Source: UMGS1124 sp045613165 (GTDB taxonomy: Bacteria; Bacillota_I; Bacilli_A; RF39; UBA660). Taken from it: DNA of 18,639 nucleotides. The DNA lies in assembly GCA_045613165.1 (NCBI GenBank), contig JAZLAK010000040.1:1-18639 (forward strand). Reading direction: 5' to 3'. The translations under genes and the position numbers were made by a program. Shown here in pieces: positions 6,257 to 12,776 of the stretch (positions within the stretch are counted from its first letter, which is position 1; each line of letters starts with the position of its first letter). The notes below the pieces were generated by a model. It ran no database searches. It was not told the origin of the DNA and saw only the letters and a list, made by a program, of their open reading frames with translations.

Positions 6257-7613
6257 GATATTAAAACCTATTATCGCATTGTTAAAAATTATATATAATA
6301 TATTGGATAAATTGATTGTAACTCCAATAAGTAAGTTAATATATAGAATAAGTAAATTAGGAAAAAATAATAATGGTAAATTAGAAAGAATACTTAATAG
6401 ACCAATAGTATTGTTATACGTATCATTATTATGTGCTATAGCAGTATTCTATTTAACTGATAGTAAAGTTATATCTCTTGTAGATAATGAAGCGGAGATT
6501 ATAACAGGCCAAAAAGTAAATATAATATATAACGAAGAAAATTATGTTGTTGAAGGTGTTCCAGAAACTGTTGATATAACGTTAATAGGATCTAAAAGTA
6601 ATTTATATTTAGCAAAACAAATTGGAGATCATGAAGTTGTTTTAGATTTAACAAATTATGATCCAGGAACATATAAAGTTAAGTTAAAATATAATCATTC
6701 GATGAATAATGTTAGTTATAAATTAGACCCAGGAACAGTATCAATAAAAATAAGTGAAAAAGAAAGTGAAATATTTAATTTATCTTATGATTTAGTTAAT
6801 GAAAATAAATTAGACAAAAAATTAAATATTAGTAGTGTAAAACTAGACAAGAGTGAAGTAATAGTAAAAGGTTCTAGAGAAACATTAGATACAATTTCAA
6901 ATGTAAAAGCTTTAGTAGATGTAGAAGCAGCCGGTTTAACAAATAAAGGTGAATATGAAGTTGATTCAATCAAATTAGTTGCATATGACCATAATGGAAA
7001 TAAAGTTAATAATGTTGAAATGGTGCCAAACAATATAAGTGCCAAGGTAAAAGTTGAATCATATTCAGTTGAATTGCCAGTTAAAGTAATTACAACAGGT
7101 AATATAACAACTGGTTATGCATTAAACAGTATTAATTCATCAGTAACAAAAGTTACAGTATATGGTGATCAATCAGTATTAGACTCATTAACTTCTATAG
7201 AAGCTCCTATAGATATAACAGGCTTAAGTACTGACAAAACATTTAGTGGAGTAACATTAACAAAACCAGCTGGGGTTAGATATATGAGTGAAACAACAAC
7301 TAGTGTAACTGTAACATTAGATCAAGAATCTAGTAAAGAATTTGCTGGTATAGTAATTGAATCTAAAAACGTTGCTAGTGGATACTCGGTTTCAGCTCTA
7401 ACTGAAAACGATAGAACTATAACAGTTATAGCGAAAGGTGTTAGTAGTGCATTAGAAAACTTAGAAGCATCTAACATTAAAGCGTATATTGATCTATCAG
7501 GTTATACATCAGGTACTTATGAAGTGGAAGTTAAATTACAAACTGATGATTCAAGATATACATTAGTATCTACAACAAGCAAAGTTAATATTAAAATATC
7601 AAAAAGTAGTTAG
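6249..7613 (+). CDS. cdaR: CdaR (YbbR-domain regulator of CdaA)
   Basis: Extracytoplasmic regulator that binds the CdaA membrane part in B. subtilis and Listeria. 454 residues: a 50-residue amphipathic/basic N-terminal segment, one transmembrane helix (about 52-71), then four YbbR-type repeats (about 84-170, 171-262, 263-352, 356-450), each with a V-V-G--L-I core and an IDLSG/LDLTNY-type turn followed by G-Y-V. The N-terminal extension before the helix is longer than in B. subtilis CdaR, where the helix is close to the start. The ATG overlaps the end of cdaA and has GAGGAGG at 6233-6239. The stop lies inside the terminator hairpin at 7601-7629. The usual third gene of the cluster, glmM, is not next to it. 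Confidence 0.92.
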   Translation: MNKILKPIIALLKIIYNILDKLIVTPISKLIYRISKLGKNNNGKLERILNRPIVLLYVSLLCAIAVFYLTDSKVISLVDNEAEIITGQKVNIIYNEENYVVEGVPETVDITLIGSKSNLYLAKQIGDHEVVLDLTNYDPGTYKVKLKYNHSMNNVSYKLDPGTVSIKISEKESEIFNLSYDLVNENKLDKKLNISSVKLDKSEVIVKGSRETLDTISNVKALVDVEAAGLTNKGEYEVDSIKLVAYDHNGNKVNNVEMVPNNISAKVKVESYSVELPVKVITTGNITTGYALNSINSSVTKVTVYGDQSVLDSLTSIEAPIDITGLSTDKTFSGVTLTKPAGVRYMSETTTSVTVTLDQESSKEFAGIVIESKNVASGYSVSALTENDRTITVIAKGVSSALENLEASNIKAYIDLSGYTSGTYEVEVKLQTDDSRYTLVSTTSKVNIKISKSS

Positions 7614-7629
7614 TATACTACTTTTTTTT
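7601..7629 (+). terminator. Terminator of cdaA-cdaR
   Basis: AAAAAGTAGT (7601-7610) pairs exactly with ACTACTTTTT (7617-7626), loop TAGTAT, T-run to 7629. The cdaR stop codon TAG (7611-7613) is the first part of the loop. Confidence 0.85.
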
Positions 7630-7638
7630 CTTTTTTTA

Positions 7639-7647
7639 TGATAAAAT
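7639..7647 (+). promoter_or_regulatory. Extended -10 promoter (TGATAAAAT) of the pilin-gpmI operon
   Basis: TG-A-TAAAAT at 7639-7647 after a seven-T run. No good -35 box; that position falls inside the terminator T-run. Predicted start about 7654, immediately at the ribosome binding site AGGTGAT (7654-7660). Confidence 0.6.
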
Positions 7648-7663
7648 CATACTAGGTGATAAT

Positions 7664-8146
7664 ATGAATAAAGGTTTTACTCTAGTTGAACTTATAGCTG
7701 TAATTGTTATATTAGCTTTACTTGTAATAATAACTACTCCTGCGTATGATACAGTTAGCGCTAATATAAAAACTAGAAACTATGAATCTAAAAAAAGTTC
7801 AATCAAAGCACAAACCTTATCATATGTTGAAAAGTACATGAAAAATAATGTATATAATGGACCTAATGATAAAGGAAAAAGAATATGTTTTACAGTAGAT
7901 TATTTAATTCAAAATGGAATAATATCTAGTGATAGTGATACAAAAGAATATATTCAAAATGATATAAATGGAGATAAGTATCTAACTGGTCAAACTCCTA
8001 AAAAAGTTTATATACAAGTATTTTATGATTACGAAAAATTAAAATTACAAGCATTTACTTTAGATGAAAATAAAAATGATGCAACAACATACAATTTTGG
8101 TAAGGACATAGTTTATGCCTTCTTATCATGTAATGAAACATATTAA
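7664..8146 (+). CDS. Type IV pilin-like / ComGC-type prepilin protein
   Basis: 160 residues. Class III signal: MNKG then FTLVE, with the prepilin peptidase site after Gly4, Phe at +1 and Glu9 at +5, followed by a hydrophobic helix (5-27). The rest is a pilin-type head with a long alpha-helix (about 28-60), one Cys at about 76 (RICFTVDYLIQNGII) and a beta-rich tail containing QVFYDYEKLKLQAF. Such proteins form pseudopili or pili for secretion or DNA uptake. No assembly ATPase, peptidase or other pilin is nearby, so it is an orphan here. It leads an operon with gpmI (17 bases downstream), an odd pairing that probably reflects shared transcription only. Ribosome binding site AGGTGAT with a three-base gap. 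Confidence 0.85.
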   Translation: MNKGFTLVELIAVIVILALLVIITTPAYDTVSANIKTRNYESKKSSIKAQTLSYVEKYMKNNVYNGPNDKGKRICFTVDYLIQNGIISSDSDTKEYIQNDINGDKYLTGQTPKKVYIQVFYDYEKLKLQAFTLDENKNDATTYNFGKDIVYAFLSCNETY

Positions 8147-8163
8147 TATAAAAAGGTGATAAA

Positions 8164-9678
8164 ATGAAAAAAATGATTTTATTAATTATGGATGGTTTTG
8201 GATATAGAGAAGAACCACACGGAAATGCAATTATAGATGCTCACATGCAAACTTTTACCGAATTATGGAATAAATATCCCCATAGCATTTTAGAAGCTAG
8301 CGGCTCATATGTAGGACTACCTGATGGACAATTTGGTAATAGTGAAGTTTGTCATACTGCTATTGGTGTAGGTAAAAAAATCAAACAAGATATAACAATA
8401 ATAAATGAAATAGTAGATAATGGAAAAATAAAAAATAACGAAGAACTATTAAAACTTATAGAACATGTTAAAGAAAACAACTCAACATTACATTTAATGG
8501 GACTATTAAGTGATGGTGGTGTACATTCTAATATTGAATATATGTCAAAAATAATTCCTATATTAAAAGAATTAGGAATAGAAAAAGTTATATTCCATGC
8601 AATAACTGATGGTAGGGATACAGATTCTATGTGTGCATTAAAATATATCGATATGATGAATGAGGTACTAAATGAAAATAACTTAGGGCATATTGGTACT
8701 GTATGCGGTAGATTTTATGCAATGGATAGAGATAATAAGTGGGAAAGAACAAGAGTATATACTGATATGTTAGTAAATGGAAAAGGCTTAAAAATATTAA
8801 ATGCTGATGTTGCAATAAAGAATTGTTATAAAAGAGGCTTAACTGACGAATTCTTACCTCCACTTATATTAAATCCAGAATTTAAAATAAATGAACATGA
8901 TGGACTTTTATGGTTGAATTTTAGATCGGATAGAGCAAGACAAATATTAAAAAGTCTAACTGATATCTCATTTGACGAATACCCTATAGGTCATGTAAAC
9001 AACTTAAAAGTTACTACAATGTTTGAAGTGCCTGAAGTAGACACTCCAACATTATTAAAAAAAGAATTATACAATATTTATAGTATTGGAAGATACTTTA
9101 GTGACTTAAATATGACACAAGCTAGGGTTGCTGAAACTGAAAAATATGCGCACGTTACTTATTTCTTTAACGGAGGTATAGAAGATAAATTAAAATTATG
9201 TGATAATTTTAAAATAGAAAGTCCCAAAGTAGCAACATATGATTTGAAACCTGAAATGAGTATAGAAGGAGTTACTAAACAAGTTTTAAAATGTATAGAT
9301 AAAGATTATGATTTTATACTTGTTAACTTTGCGAATCCAGATATGGTAGGACACACAGGAAATTATGATGCTGCAGTAAAATCATTAGAATTTGTAGATG
9401 CTGCATTAAAGAAAATTTATAACTACGCTGAAGAAAATTTTTATAATTTAATAATTACAAGCGATCATGGTAATATAGATACGATGATTGATTCTCATGG
9501 GATACCTGTTACAACACATTCTATGAGTCCGGTTCCATTTATCTTTTGTGATGAAAATATAAAACTAAAGGAATATGGAGACATTACAATGATTGCACCA
9601 ACTTTATTAAAATATATGGATATAAAAATACCAGAAGAAATGGTAGAAACTCCATTACTATTTAAAAGAGAGGATTAA
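8164..9678 (+). CDS. gpmI: 2,3-bisphosphoglycerate-independent phosphoglycerate mutase
   Basis: Interconverts 3- and 2-phosphoglycerate in glycolysis, cytosolic and metal-dependent. 504 residues, close to the family norm of about 510. Metal and catalytic residues visible: Asp10 (LIMDGFG), the phosphorylated Ser60 in GNSEV, DGRD near 144-147, FANPDMVGHTG (Asp and His), TSDHGN (Asp, His), and a later His in TTHSMSPVPF. Odd points: the strongly conserved Gly after GNSEV is Cys63 (GNSEVCH), and the following IGAGR is IGVGK. The rest of the scaffold looks intact, so it is probably active. Ribosome binding site AGGTGAT (8154-8160), three-base gap. The next gene starts two bases after its stop. Confidence 0.93.
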   Translation: MKKMILLIMDGFGYREEPHGNAIIDAHMQTFTELWNKYPHSILEASGSYVGLPDGQFGNSEVCHTAIGVGKKIKQDITIINEIVDNGKIKNNEELLKLIEHVKENNSTLHLMGLLSDGGVHSNIEYMSKIIPILKELGIEKVIFHAITDGRDTDSMCALKYIDMMNEVLNENNLGHIGTVCGRFYAMDRDNKWERTRVYTDMLVNGKGLKILNADVAIKNCYKRGLTDEFLPPLILNPEFKINEHDGLLWLNFRSDRARQILKSLTDISFDEYPIGHVNNLKVTTMFEVPEVDTPTLLKKELYNIYSIGRYFSDLNMTQARVAETEKYAHVTYFFNGGIEDKLKLCDNFKIESPKVATYDLKPEMSIEGVTKQVLKCIDKDYDFILVNFANPDMVGHTGNYDAAVKSLEFVDAALKKIYNYAEENFYNLIITSDHGNIDTMIDSHGIPVTTHSMSPVPFIFCDENIKLKEYGDITMIAPTLLKYMDIKIPEEMVETPLLFKRED

Positions 9679-9680
9679 AA

Positions 9681-11036
9681 ATGATTGATACTAGCGTTTT
9701 AAGAGAAAATGATATAAGGGGAGTTTATGGCAAAAATATAACTGAAGAATTAGCAGCAAGATTAGGAACTGCATTTGGAGCTTATTTAATTGAAAATGGA
9801 AAAAACGAATGTGTTGTAGGTTATGACAATAGAGTAAGTGGCGAAAAATTAGTGGAAAATCTAATGAGAGGATTAGTTAATACTGGTATTAATATAAAAT
9901 TTATAGGAATGGTAACTACTCCAATATTAAACTACGCTACTATTTCATTAAATATTGAAGCAGGTATAATGGTAACTGCTAGTCATAATCCAGCTAATGA
10001 AAACGGATTCAAAATATTTGGAGAAAATTTTCTGCACTTAAAAAGAAGCGAATTAGAGAAAGTTTATGAATATATAAAAACTCCATCACAAATTAAAGGT
10101 AGAGGTAGTATAGAATTTATAAATATTATAGATAAATATATTAATATGCTAGAAACTTACATATTAAAAGGAAGTAGAAGATTAAAAATAGCAATAGATA
10201 CTGGTAACGGAACAACAAGTTTATTTATAAGAGATATAATTTCAAAATTTAATATAGAACCAATATATTTAAATGTAGTAAGTAACGGAAACTTTCCGAT
10301 TCATAACCCAGATCCAAACAACGATAAAAATTTAGAAGAACTAAAAAAAGTTGTTAAAGAACAAAATTGTGATTTCGGTATTGCTTACGATGGCGACGGA
10401 GATAGAGTAGGAATAGTTGATGAATTAGGTAACACAATAGAAAGTGACAAACTAATAGCGATTTTCTCAAGAGATATTATTCCTAAAACATTAAATAAAA
10501 AAGTTTTAATTGATGTAAAATGTTCTAATGCTCTAGTAGAAGATATAAAAAGTCTAGGTGCTGAACCTATAATGGTTAAAAATGGAAGTGCATTTATAGA
10601 AAACGAATTAAATATAAGAGATATATTAATTGGTGGTGAATACTCAGGACATATCTTCTTTAGAGATAAATTTTATGGCTTTGATGATGGTATTTACGCA
10701 AGTCTAAGATTATATGAAATATTATCTAATACAAATGTAAAATGTTCTAATTTATTAGAAGGTTATACACATTATTTTAATACCCCTGAAATAAAAGTAA
10801 AAACTACTGATGAAAAAAAATGGGATATAGTGAATAACGTAAAAAAATATGTTATCTCTAAAAATTATGAATACTTAGACATTGATGGAGTAAGAGTAAT
10901 ATTTAAAGATGGTTGGGCTTTAATAAGATGTAGTAATACTGGGCCTAACTTAACTTTGAGATTTGAGGCTAAAACTGAAGAACGATTAGAAGATATAAAA
11001 AATGAATTTGAAACTTTAATAAGTAAATTAGTGTAA
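9681..11036 (+). CDS. Phosphomannomutase/phosphoglucomutase (PMM/PGM, ManB/AlgC type)
   Basis: Alpha-D-phosphohexomutase that moves phosphate between C6 and C1 of hexoses, feeding sugar-nucleotide synthesis. 451 residues with all four domains: active-site TASHNP with phospho-Ser101, metal loop DGDGDR (237-242), sugar loop GGEYSGH (318-324) and the phosphate-binding RCSNTGPNLTLRFEA near the C-terminus. The N-terminus LRENDIRGVYG and the GEYSGH loop point to the PMM/PGM branch; GlmM has GEQSGH. Two bases separate it from gpmI, ribosome binding site GAGAGGA (9668-9674), so it belongs to the same operon. Whether it prefers glucose-, mannose- or also glucosamine-phosphate cannot be told from sequence. 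Confidence 0.9.
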   Translation: MIDTSVLRENDIRGVYGKNITEELAARLGTAFGAYLIENGKNECVVGYDNRVSGEKLVENLMRGLVNTGINIKFIGMVTTPILNYATISLNIEAGIMVTASHNPANENGFKIFGENFLHLKRSELEKVYEYIKTPSQIKGRGSIEFINIIDKYINMLETYILKGSRRLKIAIDTGNGTTSLFIRDIISKFNIEPIYLNVVSNGNFPIHNPDPNNDKNLEELKKVVKEQNCDFGIAYDGDGDRVGIVDELGNTIESDKLIAIFSRDIIPKTLNKKVLIDVKCSNALVEDIKSLGAEPIMVKNGSAFIENELNIRDILIGGEYSGHIFFRDKFYGFDDGIYASLRLYEILSNTNVKCSNLLEGYTHYFNTPEIKVKTTDEKKWDIVNNVKKYVISKNYEYLDIDGVRVIFKDGWALIRCSNTGPNLTLRFEAKTEERLEDIKNEFETLISKLV

Positions 11037-11038
11037 AG

Positions 11039-11066
11039 AAAATGTATTCATATATACATTTTTTTT
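11039..11066 (+). terminator. Terminator of the pilin-gpmI-PMM operon
   Basis: AAAATGTAT (11039-11047) pairs with ATACATTTT (11054-11062), loop TCATAT, T-run to 11066. Confidence 0.8.
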
Positions 11067-11072
11067 AACTCA

Positions 11073-11081
11073 TGTTATAAT
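11073..11081 (+). promoter_or_regulatory. Extended -10 promoter (TGTTATAAT) of the 6S-like RNA
   Basis: TG-T-TATAAT at 11073-11081 with a consensus -10 box. The predicted start, about 11088, is exactly the first base of the closing stem of the RNA downstream, which supports both calls. Confidence 0.7.
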
Positions 11082-11087
11082 TAAATT

Positions 11088-11260
11088 ACCTAGATGATTG
11101 GTATATCATATAAAACCGACTAAGTGTGATTATTGGGAGTCTAATTAATAAGTGGTGTAGAAAACTAGTCCATTAAGTGAACTAGGATCCTAAAACTTAT
11201 TATGTGATGCCCACCTGCGAGAGAGCGGGATTTTATCACATATACTGATTTCTAGGTTTT
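11088..11260 (+). ncRNA. ssrS: Structured RNA, probable 6S RNA
   Basis: About 173 bases of non-coding sequence with an 18-bp closing stem: ACCTAGA (11088-11094) with TCTAGGT (11251-11257), a one-base bulge, then GATTGGTATAT (11096-11106) with ATATACTGATT (11240-11250), allowing G-U pairs. Further helices are TGGG/CCCA (11134-11137 with 11210-11213), TAATAAGT/ACTTATTA (11146-11153 with 11195-11202) and CTAGT/ACTAG (11165-11169 with 11181-11185). A small hairpin CCTGC/GCGGG sits on the 3' side (about 11214-11228). This long rod with an open middle and a 3'-side hairpin is the 6S shape; length and position before tcdA/yrvM match B. subtilis bsrA. 6S RNA binds the housekeeping RNA polymerase holoenzyme. 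Identification is by structure and synteny, without a covariance search. Confidence 0.7.
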
Positions 11261-11275
11261 ATTGTGGGTGTTAAT

Positions 11276-11950
11276 ATGTTTGAGAGAATTATAAATTTAA
11301 TAGGTAAAGAAAAATTTAGTAAATTACAAAATAAAAAAATATTGATTGTTGGATGTGGCGGAGTTGGTGGTTATGCTCTAGAAACTTTAGTAAGAAGCGG
11401 AATTCTTAACATTGATATTATAGATTTTGATAAAATAGATATTACTAACTTAAATAGACAAATTATTACTAATCAAAATAATGTTGAAAACTTAAAAGTG
11501 GAAGAAGCGAAGAAAAGAGCATTATCGATTAATCCAAACGCAATAGTAAACATTTTTCCAATATTTTTAAATAAAGATAATATTAATGACATTCTTTCAA
11601 ATAAATATGATTATATAATAGATGCATGTGATTCTATAGATACAAAAATAGAATTAATAAAACAAAGTATTGAAAAAAGAGTTAAACTTATATCTTGTAT
11701 GGGAACTGCCAAAAAAATAGATCCAACAAAATTAAATATAACTACACTTGATAAGACAAATTATGATCCTTTAGCAAAGGTAATGAGAAAGAAAGTTAAA
11801 GATTTAAAAATAAATAGTAAAAAAATAAAAGTGGTATCATCTAATGAGGTTCCAATAGAATGTGATTCATTAGGAAGTTTTATGATGGTACCAGCAACTG
11901 CTGGAATACTTTGTGCAAAATACGTTATTGAAGATATAATTAATAATTGA
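11276..11950 (+). CDS. tcdA: tRNA threonylcarbamoyladenosine dehydratase (TcdA/YrvM, E1-like)
   Basis: Uses ATP to cyclise t6A37 of ANN-decoding tRNAs to ct6A. E1/ThiF-type fold: nucleotide loop VGCGGVGGYA near residue 24, DFDKIDITNLNRQ, DACDSIDTK, a SCMGTAKKIDPTK segment typical of TcdA, and VPATAGILCAKYVI near the end. 224 residues from ATG 11276; TcdA proteins run about 250-270, so it is slightly short at the C-terminus. I chose ATG 11276 because GGGTG (11266-11270) lies five bases before it; a GTG at 11264 would place the start on the 3' end of the RNA with no site. It probably depends on read-through from the 6S-like RNA promoter, as no other promoter is visible. It stops at TGA, the only such stop in the window. 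Confidence 0.85.
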   Translation: MFERIINLIGKEKFSKLQNKKILIVGCGGVGGYALETLVRSGILNIDIIDFDKIDITNLNRQIITNQNNVENLKVEEAKKRALSINPNAIVNIFPIFLNKDNINDILSNKYDYIIDACDSIDTKIELIKQSIEKRVKLISCMGTAKKIDPTKLNITTLDKTNYDPLAKVMRKKVKDLKINSKKIKVVSSNEVPIECDSLGSFMMVPATAGILCAKYVIEDIINN

Positions 11951-11965
11951 TTATATCTTTTATTT
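11933..11965 (+). terminator. Weak terminator-like hairpin at the end of tcdA
   Basis: GATATAAT (11933-11940) pairs with ATTATATC (11950-11957), nine-base loop, followed by TTTTATTT. All but two pairs are A-T, so it is weak; it overlaps the tcdA stop and the -35 box of the next promoter. Confidence 0.45.
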
Positions 11966-11975
11966 AATATATAAT
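11947..11975 (+). promoter_or_regulatory. Promoter of the HAD gene, TTGATT-N17-TATAAT
   Basis: TTGATT at 11947-11952, spacer 17, consensus TATAAT at 11970-11975. It lacks the TG extension seen at the other promoters here. Predicted start about 11982; ribosome binding site AGGAG at 11991-11995. Confidence 0.65.
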
Positions 11976-12003
11976 ACTTTTACTTAAATAAGGAGAAAGA
12001 ATT

Positions 12004-12720
12004 ATGAAAATGATTGTTAGCGATTATGATAATACTATAAAAAGATTTTATGGTATTCCAAATACAATTCAAAAAATAGATCTAATACTAGACTTAAGAT
12101 ATATAAAGAAATTTATAGAAGAAGGTAACTTATTTAATATTTCATCTAAAAGAACAATAACATCAATAAGAGAAGAAATAGAAAAATATAAAGTTCCTTA
12201 TAGTTATATAACTGCAAATGGAGGTTTAGTTACATTTGATAAAAATGACAAACTTATTTATGCAGAATATTTAGAAAAAGAAATGTTAAAAGCGATAGAA
12301 GAATTGTCTAAAAAGACAAATTTATTAGAAAATTTAACAATATATGATGTAAATGGGAATAAACAAAAAGAATTAAAAGATGAACTGATATCAGTAAGTT
12401 TAACAGTTAGAAATGTAAGGGATACAATAGCATTTTTTAAAAGTTTAAATATAGATTTAGGTAAGTACCATTTATCACATAAAAGATTTGGTTTTGGTAT
12501 AAGTAATGCAATAAATAAAAAAAAAGGAATAGATTTACTTTTAGAAAAAATGGATAATAAACCAAACGAAATAATAACTATTGGTGATTCTTTTCATGAT
12601 GTTGAAATGATATATGAATATAATGGTTGGTGTATAAAGAACAGTGAATTAGATTTATATAATTCAGGTTCAATAAATAGAACACCTAATATTAGAACTT
12701 TAATAAAGAGAGTAAAATAA
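12004..12720 (+). CDS. HAD-superfamily (Cof-type, IIB) hydrolase
   Basis: 238 residues. Motif I SDYDNT at 6-11 gives the nucleophile Asp7 and acid/base Asp9; motif II is the Ser in NISSKR (about 45-50); a Lys in the NKKKGIDLLL segment (about 170-175) is motif III; motif IV GDSFHDVEM (about 194-202) supplies the metal Asp pair. The cap between motifs II and III has the Cof layout (YITANGG). Two departures from consensus: SSKR in place of TGR, and His where the Asn of GDSxND is usual. Such enzymes dephosphorylate sugar or nucleotide phosphates; the substrate cannot be read. It has its own promoter and about 36 bases separate it from the lepA leader. Confidence 0.85.
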   Translation: MKMIVSDYDNTIKRFYGIPNTIQKIDLILDLRYIKKFIEEGNLFNISSKRTITSIREEIEKYKVPYSYITANGGLVTFDKNDKLIYAEYLEKEMLKAIEELSKKTNLLENLTIYDVNGNKQKELKDELISVSLTVRNVRDTIAFFKSLNIDLGKYHLSHKRFGFGISNAINKKKGIDLLLEKMDNKPNEIITIGDSFHDVEMIYEYNGWCIKNSELDLYNSGSINRTPNIRTLIKRVK

Positions 12721-12741
12721 ATTTAAAACAATAATAAATTA

Positions 12742-12750
12742 TGATAAAAT
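12742..12750 (+). promoter_or_regulatory. Extended -10 promoter (TGATAAAAT) of lepA
   Basis: TG-A-TAAAAT at 12742-12750, predicted start about 12757. That start lies inside the ATG at 12756, so translation must begin at 12777, which decides the lepA start. Confidence 0.6.
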
Positions 12751-12776
12751 AATTAATGAATGAATGGGTGATACTT

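Noticed and set aside
9681..11036. Calling the phosphohexomutase glmM because of the cdaA-cdaR neighbourhood
   Set aside because: The sugar-binding loop is GEYSGH and the N-terminus is of PMM/PGM type; GlmM carries GEQSGH.
11088..11260. A metabolite riboswitch or T-box controlling tcdA
   Set aside because: There is no strong terminator before tcdA and no T-box or known riboswitch core; the closed rod shape and synteny fit 6S RNA better.
11264..11266. GTG start for tcdA
   Set aside because: It would begin on the 3' end of the structured RNA with no ribosome binding site; GGGTG is well placed for ATG 11276.
11945..11974. Mycoplasma-type code (TGA = Trp)
   Set aside because: Trp codons in the recognised genes are TGG and tcdA ends at TGA at the expected place; reading through would add only eight residues before TAA.
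12756..12758. Upstream ATG as the lepA start
   Set aside because: The promoter -10 ends at 12750, so the transcript starts at about this ATG; GGGTGAT points to 12777, and the protein then matches the usual LepA N-terminus.
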